Shown: in pieces, positions 16,994-25,904 of the stretch | How the letters are laid out: every line of letters begins with the position of its first letter | Position numbering within the stretch: the stretch's first letter is position 1 | Assembly (NCBI GenBank): GCA_964473105.1 | Contig: CAYYNQ010000072.1 | Location: forward strand, 1-34,176 | Length of the DNA stretch: 34,176 nucleotides | DNA from: CAYYNQ01 sp964473105 | GTDB lineage: Bacteria > Sumerlaeota > Sumerlaeia > MVZB01 | Reading direction: 5' to 3' | Notes under the pieces: model-generated | The model's database searches: none | The model's input: only the letters and a program-made list of their open reading frames with translations | What the model was told of the DNA's origin: nothing | Translations under genes and position numbers: made by a program

Positions 16994-17896
16994 ATGGAAA
17001 ACGTGTCGAAAACATTAAAAAATACCGTTGAACAGCTTTGTGAAAGCTACGGGGATCCCGGTGTAAACCTCAACAACCGAACCGGATCCGATCTACCCAA
17101 ACAGCAGGTTGTTCTCAGGATCCTGTCAAGGGTCAAGGATCTATTGTTTCCCGATCATCGGCTTGAACACTCAATCCGCAAAAGGGAAACCGCACCCCTG
17201 GTCAGGAAAATCCTCGGGGAAATCCACCAGGACCTGCTCCGCCAGATCTGCCTGGCGCGAAATTACACCTGGCGGGGCGGCGGGCCATGTCCTGACAGCA
17301 GCGGTCAGGCTGAAGAGGATGTCCTGGCTTTCATCGGCATACTCCCCGAGATTCGGCGGATGCTTGCACTCGATGTCCAGGCGGCAATCGCCGGTGACCC
17401 GGCCGCAGTATCGGCTGATGAGATCATTCTTTGTTATCCCGGATTTGAAGCCATCACAACCTACCGGATCGCACATGAGCTTTACAGCCTTGGAATTCCG
17501 CTACTGCCCCGGATCATGACCGAGTCGGCACATGACCAGACCGGAACCGATATCCACCCGGGTGCAACGATAGACGAGTCTTTCTTCATTGATCATGCAA
17601 CGGGGGTCGTGATCGGGGAAACAACAATCATTGGCAAACGGGTCAAGATTTACCAGGGTGTAACGCTGGGCGGATTGAGACCGCACAAGGGACAGGCGAT
17701 CAAGGGGACAAAACGGCATCCAACAATCGAGGATGATGTCGTCATTTTCGCAGGGGCGACCGTATTGGGCGGCGATACTATCATCGGAAAGGGGGCAAAA
17801 ATCGGTGGGTCTTGCTGGATCACGAAATCAATCCCGGAGAGAACAACGGTAATGCTCAACGATCCGAAGATGAGCTACTCCGGAGGCAGGGATTGA
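16994..17896 (+). CDS. cysE: Serine O-acetyltransferase
   Basis: Transfers acetyl from acetyl-CoA to serine to give O-acetylserine, the precursor for cysteine synthase. The C-terminal left-handed beta-helix shows hexapeptide repeats and the family signature FIDHATGVVIGETTIIG, with D200/H201 and H242 (KRHPTI) matching the catalytic Asp/His positions. The N-terminal helical region includes ILCYPGFEAITTYRIAHELY. At 300 residues it matches the longer EpsC-type enzymes of Bacteroidetes and planctomycetes rather than E. coli CysE (273). The C-terminus ends YSGGRD and lacks the terminal Ile that E. coli CysE uses to bind CysK. The ATG at 16994 has GGAG 8 nt upstream; an open frame reaching back to 16751 is not supported. 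cysK is not seen here. Confidence 0.93.
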   Translation: MENVSKTLKNTVEQLCESYGDPGVNLNNRTGSDLPKQQVVLRILSRVKDLLFPDHRLEHSIRKRETAPLVRKILGEIHQDLLRQICLARNYTWRGGGPCPDSSGQAEEDVLAFIGILPEIRRMLALDVQAAIAGDPAAVSADEIILCYPGFEAITTYRIAHELYSLGIPLLPRIMTESAHDQTGTDIHPGATIDESFFIDHATGVVIGETTIIGKRVKIYQGVTLGGLRPHKGQAIKGTKRHPTIEDDVVIFAGATVLGGDTIIGKGAKIGGSCWITKSIPERTTVMLNDPKMSYSGGRD

Positions 17897-18034
17897 GATC
17901 CCGGCCATGAAATCCAGGGGTATTCGAAACATGAGGAAGATTGGAGGCGGCACGGATCCCCCCCACTGATGCGGCCCCTGAATCTTGGCATGATGACCCG
18001 GCCCTGAAATTAACAGCCCTCAACACGAAAAACA

Positions 18035-18054
18035 CCTTCCGCGGAGGAATTTTT
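18035..18054 (+). terminator. Weak intrinsic terminator downstream of cysE
   Basis: CCTTC (18035-18039) pairs with GGAGG (18043-18047) around a 3-nt loop, with one G-U pair, and is followed by AATTTTT. It lies about 140 bp after the cysE stop and just before the end of the convergent glycosyltransferase. Confidence 0.35.
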
Positions 18055-18086
18055 CATATCCCCTCGTTTTTTGTCCCACTCTACTT

Positions 18087-19973
18087 CTATGGAACAAACT
18101 CGATCCACTGGAAACCCTGTAGTTCAGGCAACGCCCTTGCCTGTGCCTCGTTCTCCTTCAACACATACCACACATCATCTTTGAACCGCCGGTGCTGAAA
18201 ATGGAGCCCGTGAACCTCGTGATACGGCCTCGGCATCACGATCACTGTTGGACGATCCAAGGGCTCGATCTGTTCTATGAACCTCCCGAAATGCCGACAT
18301 CGTTCGGCCGGCCTGATGAAACGGGCAGACCAGTGGGCATATGAACTGATCATGCCCCCGACGGCAAACAGAATGATCACCGCCCATAACACCCGTAATC
18401 TTGTTGGTCTACCCCGAGTCATCCCCGCAAGTGCCATTGAACTCAAGATGACCAGCATGGGGAACAGATCGTACAAGAACCGGGGGCCCAACAAAAGGTC
18501 ATGAAACTGATAAGCGGCATACAATGTCGACTGGACCGCTATCAGTGCCACCATGCAAATTTCCGGACGACTGAATCGCGTGCGGAACCACCATATGCAT
18601 AACACGACCATCGACCCAATGGGCCACCCAAACAATATCCAGTTCAACGCAAATATATTTGCCGCCATGTGATGCAGGGCATCAACGGGGCCGAAATCAA
18701 GTTCATTGCTGTCCCAAAATCCCACCTGGTGCAGGTCCGGATTGCTCAACTGGTATGCGAGGGTGAAGGGATTTCCGGTAGTCTTGAAATTATAAAGCAT
18801 GAAAACTATGGCGGCCGGGACAAGACCGGCCATGACCCACAGGCCCTGGCGCCGGATATCCCTGCGACGTAGTCCGCCCGCTGATCCTGCGAACGCGAGC
18901 ATCACAATCCAAATCACCAGCCAGACCGCACTGTGTGCGACCGCTGTCAACGGACGGGTGGTCACAGCCCAGCCTAGCAACATCCCGGCAAACAATCCCC
19001 GTCGCCACGCCTCCCTCGACTGCAGCGGACGGCTCATTGGAATCAACAGCGACGCAACTCCCAGCAACAACACGGCATTGAGGGAATGGTTCATACCTGT
19101 ACCTGACATGCCCAGAAAAAAGGGCGATGTCACCATCAGAAATACCGCGATCCATGAAGCCCGCACCCCCCCGGATCGCTGTGCAAGCCTGCCCGTCAGC
19201 ACAACCAGAATGCCAGACAAGAAAACATTCAGCAGATGAACCGGCCAGTCCAATAGCACCATTGGGATCAGCGCAAGGATATAACCGGGTGGATACTGGG
19301 AATAAACCGGCGGTGTAAAGACGGGGTTTGGAAACTCAATGATGTCGCACATGGCCTGACTCATGGGCAAAACCCAGTTACCCGATGCAAGCATCCGTGC
19401 CTGAACGATCTGTGACTGTGCGTCAGTGATGACCTCATTCCCGCCATAAATCATCCGCCAACTGAACACCGCTACGGCACATCCCATAAAAAATCCGGTC
19501 ACGTCACGGAGCCAATTGTTCGGCAATATTGACAAGGGCCCGGAGCAAGGGGGTATCAGCCTGTATATGAGAAGGATCGCCAGCAGGGCGATGCACAACC
19601 GGGTTATCAGGCCAGGCGGATCGAGGCCCACCCCACCGGTCACCTGGAGGCCGCATAACACCACTGCACCAAATATGAAAATGGAAGAATATCCAATCCC
19701 GGAACCCGGCAACCGGAGCCGTGACAGATGAATCCCCACCAGCAGGAAGAGAATGCAACCCGCGACATTCAGGATGTCTTCAAAACGCCAATCGAAACTC
19801 CATATATAATAACCTGTCTTGAGTATCAGGGAACCTGGTGTCCGGTTGATTGCACCTTCACGGTGAAGAACATACAGGTATATGGCAGCCATGCACAGCA
19901 GAACCAGGTTTGTGACCGTTCTGAATATTCGCATCCTGTGCTGGTATGCGTTAACGGGGTTGTTCTTGATCAT
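18087..19973 (-). CDS. GT-C membrane glycosyltransferase (family 39-like)
   Basis: 628 residues with roughly a dozen hydrophobic segments and a soluble C-terminal ~80 residues. The motif ITDAQSQIVQARML in an external loop (about 180-193) matches the (T/P)DExxYxxQA pattern of family-39-like transferases that use polyprenyl-phosphate sugars; the aspartate is the likely catalytic residue. SQYPPGYI further on is also typical. It starts 25 bp after the Wzt-like ATPase on the same strand, so the two are probably one transcript and may decorate the exported glycan. The ATG at 19973 has no clear ribosome site; the ATG at 19934 is possible. It shares fold, not obvious sequence, with the transferase at 1206. 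Donor and acceptor are unknown. Confidence 0.75.
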   Translation of the reverse strand: MIKNNPVNAYQHRMRIFRTVTNLVLLCMAAIYLYVLHREGAINRTPGSLILKTGYYIWSFDWRFEDILNVAGCILFLLVGIHLSRLRLPGSGIGYSSIFIFGAVVLCGLQVTGGVGLDPPGLITRLCIALLAILLIYRLIPPCSGPLSILPNNWLRDVTGFFMGCAVAVFSWRMIYGGNEVITDAQSQIVQARMLASGNWVLPMSQAMCDIIEFPNPVFTPPVYSQYPPGYILALIPMVLLDWPVHLLNVFLSGILVVLTGRLAQRSGGVRASWIAVFLMVTSPFFLGMSGTGMNHSLNAVLLLGVASLLIPMSRPLQSREAWRRGLFAGMLLGWAVTTRPLTAVAHSAVWLVIWIVMLAFAGSAGGLRRRDIRRQGLWVMAGLVPAAIVFMLYNFKTTGNPFTLAYQLSNPDLHQVGFWDSNELDFGPVDALHHMAANIFALNWILFGWPIGSMVVLCIWWFRTRFSRPEICMVALIAVQSTLYAAYQFHDLLLGPRFLYDLFPMLVILSSMALAGMTRGRPTRLRVLWAVIILFAVGGMISSYAHWSARFIRPAERCRHFGRFIEQIEPLDRPTVIVMPRPYHEVHGLHFQHRRFKDDVWYVLKENEAQARALPELQGFQWIEFVP

Positions 19974-19998
19974 GATGATCCATGGGCGCTGAAGGCAG

Positions 19999-21393
19999 TC
20001 ATAGTCTGGGTTGATCGACGGCCTGTGAGGGAGTAGCGATCAGGGACTCCATGTAATCGAGTTCTTCACGTGTTGACTCCACGTTACGGATACCAAGAAG
20101 CGGTCGAAGGTTGACCAGACCCCCGAAGCGATGATCAGGCCTGGGTAGGATCTGAAATGTGATCGCCCGCTCCACCCAGTCATAACAACAATGGGTATGG
20201 TCCTCACCTGTGTGAACGGCCGCCGTAACCGAGTAATGGCCTTCGCCAAGGTCCAGTGTCATGCTGAATTCTACCTCGAGCGCCTGCCCGGCTTCCAACG
20301 CCCCTATTTTCTTCTGCCGGTATGCGGTATTCATCCCAAACACCTCCTGTCCGATACGATCACGGATCATGATGCCGACAGTTGCCGATTGCAGATCCTT
20401 ACGGGCCATGAACCGCACAATCAGGCCGGCCCGCCCGCCGGTTGGAAGAATGCACGTGTTTCCATAGGCTCCCGCGGAATCCATATAGACCGAGGTTATT
20501 ACTGCGTCGAAATTCCCGGTGCGGTGACCCGACTTTCCCAACAGTATCGGCATGCCGGGAGGAGGATCCTCCCCGGCTTCCGGCCCCTGTTCTTCCGAAA
20601 TGCCGATGGCATCCGGTTTGCCGGGATCATCTGGCTTGATAATCCGTGTCATCGAACCCCCATCACGATATTTTTCAGCCAGCAGGGCAGTGTAATAATC
20701 GAGAACCTGATCCGGACTCCCATGATCGATGAGCTCCCCTTCATCCAAAAGGATTGCACTGTTGCAGAATTTCCTGACGATAGATGGATCATGGCTGACC
20801 ATGAGCACAGTGATACCGGCATCATGAAAATCCTGCATACGCCGCAAACATTTTTGCTGGAAATGAAGATCCCCCACGGCCATCGCCTCATCAATGATCA
20901 GGACATCAGGATTAACACTGGAGGCCAGGGCGAAACCCAGGCGCAGCACCATGCCACTGGAATAGGTCCTGACGGGCTGATCGATGAAATCACCCAGCTC
21001 GGAAAACCCGATGATGTCATCAAATTTCTCTTCGAGAACACCCGATTCGAGTCCGGCTATCCTGCCACCAAACTGCAGATTCTGTCTCCCGGTGAAATCT
21101 GGGTGAAACCCGGTACCCAACTCAAGTAGGCTGCTGACCCGTCCCCCGACCCTGAATCGCCCCGACGTCGGCAGGGTGGTACCCGTCAAGATTTTAAGCA
21201 GGGTCGATTTACCTGCGCCATTGACACCCACCACGCCCATTGATGATCCGGCAGGCACTTCAAGGTCCAAATTCCGAATCGCCCAAAAAGGTTTCCCCCG
21301 CCGAAAACCCGGGGGCAGCACCCAATCCAACAGGCGATGGACGGGCCGGTCATAAATCGTATAGGCCTTGGAAAGCTTTTGAATGGTGATCAT
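19999..21393 (-). CDS. wzt: Wzt-type polysaccharide ABC exporter ATPase with carbohydrate-binding tail
   Basis: The ATPase of an O-antigen/teichoic-acid-type glycan exporter. Walker A is GVNGAGKST (56-64), followed by the LLELGTGFHPDFTG loop that marks the Wzt/TagH group. The signature is YSSGM (144-148), Walker B is VLIIDEA (164-170), and the switch histidine is H201. After ~240 comes a polar linker, then a Wzt_C-like beta-sandwich (about 300-435) with the family ending YDWVERAITFQI; in Wzt this domain reads the finished glycan end before export. The partner permease (Wzm) is not adjacent: the downstream gene is a glycosyltransferase and the upstream side is non-coding. The ATG at 21393 lacks a good Shine-Dalgarno but starts the domain correctly. 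Confidence 0.9.
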   Translation of the reverse strand: MITIQKLSKAYTIYDRPVHRLLDWVLPPGFRRGKPFWAIRNLDLEVPAGSSMGVVGVNGAGKSTLLKILTGTTLPTSGRFRVGGRVSSLLELGTGFHPDFTGRQNLQFGGRIAGLESGVLEEKFDDIIGFSELGDFIDQPVRTYSSGMVLRLGFALASSVNPDVLIIDEAMAVGDLHFQQKCLRRMQDFHDAGITVLMVSHDPSIVRKFCNSAILLDEGELIDHGSPDQVLDYYTALLAEKYRDGGSMTRIIKPDDPGKPDAIGISEEQGPEAGEDPPPGMPILLGKSGHRTGNFDAVITSVYMDSAGAYGNTCILPTGGRAGLIVRFMARKDLQSATVGIMIRDRIGQEVFGMNTAYRQKKIGALEAGQALEVEFSMTLDLGEGHYSVTAAVHTGEDHTHCCYDWVERAITFQILPRPDHRFGGLVNLRPLLGIRNVESTREELDYMESLIATPSQAVDQPRL

Positions 21394-22023
21394 GGCATTT
21401 CAATTTTAACCGGAGGTACGGATCTCAATGGACGGACGCTCAATCATCAACGCACCCGCCTCGAAGAATGGAACATGCCCCGTCGATAGTCAGTATTCCC
21501 AAATCCGCCTTATTCCCTTGGATCAGTTGCATGGGCCTTGTTCAAATCGAGTAGCCGGATTTTCGATCCACCGAATTTTTGGAAGGTCAATGTCGAGTCT
21601 ATGGCCCAGCAGAGCCATAAAAACCGTCATAGTCTTGATGTTACTCTGGTTGGGTTCTTCGGGCAACATGTTACGATGACTGGACATTCCACATACCTCC
21701 ACTGGCCAAGCCTATCAGGTAAACAGACTGGCTCATGTCAATTTTCACTCCAGAGAGGGATGAATGCAAGGATTGAGCTACCGAGACAAGTGCAACCGGA
21801 TCCGGGTTACTGAAGACCCGTCGAATGACCATATTCTGCCCCCCAGACCGGAGGCTTTCATCTTACTGTCATTATTTCCTTTATAAAATCAATGCCGTGC
21901 ATTACAAGGGACGTTCTAAGATCGGCGCATACGAACCCAACAGGTTCCGCGTTGCTGTTACTGCTCTTGTTCAAGGCCCCTGAGTGGGGTATTTACCCGC
22001 TGACAAAGGAGATGCTGCTGATC
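21394..22023. other. Long intergenic region between wzt and the TolB-like/TPR gene
   Basis: About 630 bp. It holds one doubtful small ORF (21428-21679, listed) and a TATAAA at 21882-21887 that could be a -10 element for the downstream gene; no convincing -35 sits at the right distance. If that -10 is used, an ATG at 21892 could not start the protein and the later ATG at 22024 is favoured. Confidence 0.4.
21428..21679 (+). CDS. Doubtful small ORF with strong ribosome site
   Basis: 83 codons starting 10 nt after GGAGGT. The product is not recognisable; residues ~66-76 are hydrophobic (VIVLMLLWLG) and could be a short membrane helix. Composition is otherwise unlike a typical protein, and it lies in the wzt leader region on the opposite strand. 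The GGAGGT is the only real support. Confidence 0.2.
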   Translation: MDGRSIINAPASKNGTCPVDSQYSQIRLIPLDQLHGPCSNRVAGFSIHRIFGRSMSSLWPSRAIKTVIVLMLLWLGSSGNMLR

Positions 22024-23847
22024 ATGACCGTTCACTGTACCCTCCCGGTATTCCGACAACCCCTCCGCCTGACAAACCGGCCCCCGATGCCATTACTGAC
22101 GAGCCTCCTTCTGGTTTCACTCCTGATAATCGGCAAACCAGGAAATGCTGCGCTGAAAAAATCCGTATCGTCCGGTGAAATCCTAGAGCAATCGCCATCC
22201 TCAACTTGCACAAACCCCATTCTGGCCATTCTTGATTTTGATACCGATACCTTGGAATCGCCCCAGATCAAGGCGCTTTCGCAGGCTCTTTGGACAAGTG
22301 TGCATCACCTGGGTGACATCAACATGCTACCGAGGGAATCTACCCGAAACTGGCTGATCAGTAACGACCTACATCCTTTCATGCCATATCAGGACAACGT
22401 TCCGCTTGACCAGATTATTGATTTCCTGAACGTGGATTACCTTCTGCTGGGAAGAATCAACCGGTTGGAAGAGAGTTTTTTGCTGGAATTAAACCTCCTC
22501 ACAGCGCCTGCGGGACGAGCCCTGATGTATAAAACGTCCGTAAAACGGGCTGATTTGAATGCAATGCTGAATTCAATGGGCTCCGTGGCACAGCATGTCC
22601 AGCAACGTATCGCTAGGCACAGCCATATCAGAGGGGATTCGGTCTTCTCATCCAGGCCCCTGGGCGATGGAGGTAACAGCGAGAGACCGCGAGAAAACCG
22701 GCTTCAGCGTGACGATATCCGGGGAGGCACCCCGTATAAAAAAGTCCCGGACCATGCAGATTCATCCGATCCATCCGCCAGAGGGGGACAAGCCCTGGCA
22801 ACTAATTCGGGATCAAAGTTGAAAACCGGGCTCAAACCCGCGACATCCGGTATCAAGAAAATCATCAACCCCGATAATTTGATCGATGAATTCGCAGTCG
22901 GGGCCGAACGGGAACGGCAGGACGTTGTTCATCTGAATCCTGTTCCGATGAAATCAATGCACAAGGATGTCGAAAGAACCGTGTCGGCCCGGGATCCAGC
23001 GAATTCAGCAACAAGACATTTTTTATCATTGGCCAAAACACCAATCCCCGTTGAGCACGCCAATCAAGGCGAATACACCGCGGAGGGGAATGAACTCCTA
23101 GGGATCCAAGCCGTGTTGCTAGGAAAACAAAATCCGGGCCGGGATCAGAACCACCCGGGCCGTGACAGCATCGCGGTCCAAATGCAACCTGCGGATGATA
23201 GCACTGTGGGTCATGGGAAGCCTCAAACGAACAACGCAAATGTGGGGTCGGGCACGGCAGAGTCCCCCGGAAATTCAGCCCTCAAGGGGGTGAAACCCCA
23301 TGTGGACACAAACGATGGGGGCAAGGCGTCAACGTTGAACAAAGCCGGGGCCACACAATCGACCCGCAAAAGGGCCAGAAAGCTCTACGAATCGGGACTA
23401 AAGATGAAAAAGGGTCTGCCCCGCAGGCTGAAAACATTTCAGGATGTCGTCAACCTGATCCCCGCTGATCCCCGCTATCGCAAAAGACTCGCAAAAGAAT
23501 ACTACAACCACGATCTGTATCCCGAGTGCATCGAAATTTGCAGAAAGGTCCTGGTTGATCACCCGAATGACTCAATGCTGTTGACCCTGAAAGGTTCAGC
23601 CCACTATGAACTGAGGCAATATGACGCATCCATGGAAGCCAACCGAAATGCACTGTCAGCCGATGCCTCGAACAACTGGGCCAGGTTCAATTATGCACTG
23701 ACATTGATGGCATCGGATTCACCCGAGACGCCGGAGGCCTGGCGAATATTTATCGAGCATGCCCGACAGGATCCCAAACCAGCCATCCGGTCCCTGCTGG
23801 AACCGGCAGGTGAATACCTTGCCCAAGTATCAGGGAATACTCCTTGA
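22024..23847 (+). CDS. Secreted TolB/FlgO-like N-domain protein with C-terminal TPRs
   Basis: 607 residues from ATG 22024, which has AAGGAG 12 nt upstream; ATGs at 21892 and 22012 are in frame. A long signal sequence is centred on PLLTSLLLVSLLIIG and cut near GNA (about 42). Residues ~64-195 resemble the TolB-N/FlgO/CsgG-type fold: PILAILDFDTDT, then a strand-helix pattern, DYLLLGRINRLEESFLLELNLL and the PAGRAL end. Residues ~200-445 are a low-complexity, Gly/Ser/Asn/Lys-rich linker. The last ~160 residues are helical, with two or three TPR units (YYNHDLYPECIEICRKVL, then SAHYELRQYDASMEANRNAL). It probably acts in the periplasm as a scaffold. The next gene is also a TPR protein on the same strand. 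The function is not known. Confidence 0.68.
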   Translation: MTVHCTLPVFRQPLRLTNRPPMPLLTSLLLVSLLIIGKPGNAALKKSVSSGEILEQSPSSTCTNPILAILDFDTDTLESPQIKALSQALWTSVHHLGDINMLPRESTRNWLISNDLHPFMPYQDNVPLDQIIDFLNVDYLLLGRINRLEESFLLELNLLTAPAGRALMYKTSVKRADLNAMLNSMGSVAQHVQQRIARHSHIRGDSVFSSRPLGDGGNSERPRENRLQRDDIRGGTPYKKVPDHADSSDPSARGGQALATNSGSKLKTGLKPATSGIKKIINPDNLIDEFAVGAERERQDVVHLNPVPMKSMHKDVERTVSARDPANSATRHFLSLAKTPIPVEHANQGEYTAEGNELLGIQAVLLGKQNPGRDQNHPGRDSIAVQMQPADDSTVGHGKPQTNNANVGSGTAESPGNSALKGVKPHVDTNDGGKASTLNKAGATQSTRKRARKLYESGLKMKKGLPRRLKTFQDVVNLIPADPRYRKRLAKEYYNHDLYPECIEICRKVLVDHPNDSMLLTLKGSAHYELRQYDASMEANRNALSADASNNWARFNYALTLMASDSPETPEAWRIFIEHARQDPKPAIRSLLEPAGEYLAQVSGNTP

Positions 23848-23850
23848 CGC

Positions 23851-23877
23851 CACCGACACAGAGAACTGTCGACGGTG
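23851..23877 (+). terminator. Hairpin between the two TPR genes
   Basis: CACCG (23851-23855) pairs with CGGTG (23873-23877). Inside, ACAG (23858-23861) pairs with CTGT (23866-23869) across an AGAA tetraloop. There is no U-tract. It starts 3 nt after the stop of the upstream gene and could attenuate readthrough into the next one. Confidence 0.3.
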
Positions 23878-24018
23878 ATGCGGATTCCCCCGAATAACGG
23901 CCGAATGCGTTTTAGTTTGCCATCACCGGTTAGCTTCGATACAAGGGTTCATTGATTCAGGAAAGATCATGCCCGGTGCGGACCCGTGCCGGGGCCAGTT
24001 CACCCAAAGATCCCGAAT

Positions 24019-25845
24019 ATGCTTTGCCCGTACTGCCAGACAGAAAATCGAGACGATCAGGAAAAGTGTTATCATTGCGATAAAGACCTGAGCATGCTGC
24101 GCCTGATCGTCAATAAGGCGAAACATCATTACAACCGGGGGCTGGAACTTGCGGAGCGCGAAACGAATGATGATGCGATCCAGGAACTTAAAAACGCCCT
24201 CGACCTGGACAGCTCCCTGATCAATGCACATGTGGTACTTGGAAGCCTTTATGCCCGGCGGGAGATGTTGGACGAAGCTCAGGCCTGCTGGGAAAAAGCT
24301 CTCGGGAAAGACTACCGATATCTGAAGGCCCATGAATATCTTGATAAAGCAAAACAGGTAAAACTGGTCTTTCCCGCCGTCCGAGGACAGGAACAGGTCA
24401 ATCAACGATTGAAAAAGATCCTGTTTGTCATGGTCATCCTTGCGGTGTTGCTGGCAGTTGCATTAGCCATCCCGCGGTCACATCCACCCTACGCCGATGA
24501 TGTCCTTACCAAGTTGCCCATTCAGGATTTCAGTTCTGCTGAATCCAGAAGTCTGCTCAAGGATGCATATAAAAGCGATTCATTGACCGATTCAACAAAG
24601 CTGCTGGCGATGAACCTCCATCAGGACATGGACCAACATTGGGATGACTGGCTGAGAATCGCCGACCTTGCTGTCCAAGAAAATCAGCCCGATCTGGCCC
24701 TTGAAATCGTTGGCATACTCGAGAAAAAAAGTCCCGACACTTCAGAAAACAAGCGGCTGGAATCACTGCGCTCCCGGTCAGCCGATATCCTTTCCGATAA
24801 GCTGCTAGCCATGGGTCGCCAATACTTCAACGGCCAGGTTGAATATGAAACCTTCATGACCCGTGCCACAAAGTTTCTGGGTAAATTCCCCGGCAATGCG
24901 GCCCATCAGGCGATCCGGGGGTTGAAGGACAAGATCTCCAAGCATTACCTGGACAATCTGGTCACGACCGCGAAGTCCGGCATCCTGAAGGGCCCCCTCG
25001 CCGATGCGGTCAGGCTGGCCGCCGACCTGCAGAACCGCCATCCAGAGCATGCCGACCAGATTATCGCTCTCCTCGACCAGAGGCTGTCCACGGAAGCTGA
25101 CAGGCTTTCATACAGAACCCTGCGTCTTGTTGAGGAGGGTCGGTTTGAGGAATCTGAGGACAATATCAACAGCCTGATTCTCCTTTACCAGAGTGCGGGG
25201 CGCCCGGAACCCAGCGAAAAGACGGGCATCATCCGTCAGGCCATCCGGGACACCCGGGAATTGCTTCGGGAGGAGAAATTGAAAGTCCGACTGCAGGAAA
25301 TTCGCGCCATGTTTGATGAGGCACAATGGGGCCGGTTCATTGAAAACACGGAATCGATCGACAGCCTGACGGATGATGAAGCCGAACGGGAACAGCTTGA
25401 AACCATGCGGGCTGAGGCACTGGAAACACATGCTGTAAAGACAGCCGAGTGGTTTCAGGAACTTGATCCGAAGTTTGAATCCATGAGACTATCCGTTGAT
25501 GAAGCGGCCCGGGCCATTCATGAACATGACAAGGTGCCCCCCCATCTGCCCGACAATTTAAATTACATGCGCGGAGCCATCCTTTACTATACCGCATGTG
25601 CCTACCTGAAACTCGAGAAACCAGGGAACGCAAATGATATTCTGAATCAGCTGGACTCACTCGGCAGCGGCGAATACCCGGGCTATATCAGGGCAGCCGT
25701 AAAGGCATTCAGGAAGGAATATGCCGATCAACTCGGGCTGGATACAGTCGATCTTGATGACACAAACGAGGACCTGGGCGGGGAATTCAAGGGGGAGGCG
25801 CCCGAGGAATCGAGGAACGATCCCGGGAAAGACAATAACTCCTAG
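24019..25845 (+). CDS. Zinc-ribbon, TPR and single-TM protein of unknown function
   Basis: 608 residues from ATG 24019, which puts a zinc ribbon right at the N-terminus: C3xxC6 and C17xxC20 (MLCPYCQTEN...CYHCD). An in-frame GTG at 23986 would add 11 residues. TPR units fill about 34-110 (HYNRGLELAERETNDDAIQELKNAL, then HVVLGSLYARREMLDEAQACWEKAL). A single membrane helix lies at about 134-151 (ILFVMVILAVLLAVALAIP). The remaining ~450 residues are almost entirely helical and charged, with TPR/SEL1-like stretches, and the end is very acidic. By the positive-inside rule the zinc ribbon and first TPRs should be cytoplasmic and the long region periplasmic. It probably pairs with the preceding secreted TPR protein. 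I do not recognise a named family. Confidence 0.75.
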   Translation: MLCPYCQTENRDDQEKCYHCDKDLSMLRLIVNKAKHHYNRGLELAERETNDDAIQELKNALDLDSSLINAHVVLGSLYARREMLDEAQACWEKALGKDYRYLKAHEYLDKAKQVKLVFPAVRGQEQVNQRLKKILFVMVILAVLLAVALAIPRSHPPYADDVLTKLPIQDFSSAESRSLLKDAYKSDSLTDSTKLLAMNLHQDMDQHWDDWLRIADLAVQENQPDLALEIVGILEKKSPDTSENKRLESLRSRSADILSDKLLAMGRQYFNGQVEYETFMTRATKFLGKFPGNAAHQAIRGLKDKISKHYLDNLVTTAKSGILKGPLADAVRLAADLQNRHPEHADQIIALLDQRLSTEADRLSYRTLRLVEEGRFEESEDNINSLILLYQSAGRPEPSEKTGIIRQAIRDTRELLREEKLKVRLQEIRAMFDEAQWGRFIENTESIDSLTDDEAEREQLETMRAEALETHAVKTAEWFQELDPKFESMRLSVDEAARAIHEHDKVPPHLPDNLNYMRGAILYYTACAYLKLEKPGNANDILNQLDSLGSGEYPGYIRAAVKAFRKEYADQLGLDTVDLDDTNEDLGGEFKGEAPEESRNDPGKDNNS

Positions 25846-25889
25846 AAATTCGGAGCAGAGGTACGCTGCCTCAGAACCGGCCGGGCCGT

Positions 25890-25904
25890 GCACGGCTCCC
25901 GTGC
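25890..25904. terminator. Hairpin at the convergent TPR / isomerase junction
   Basis: GCACGG (25890-25895) pairs with CCGTGC (25899-25904) around CTC. The overlapping palindrome GCCGTGCACGGC at 25885-25896 offers an alternative fold. It directly abuts the isomerase stop codon and can serve both strands; neither side has a clear U-tract. Confidence 0.45.

Noticed and set aside
20191..21129. 312-codon open frame on the plus strand
   Set aside because: It is antisense to the wzt gene, with no domain or ribosome site.
23969..24091. 40-codon frame MPGADPCRG... with AGGAAAG before its ATG
   Set aside because: It overlaps the zinc-ribbon/TPR gene in another frame; the protein is Arg-rich and featureless. 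A leader peptide cannot be excluded but is not supported.
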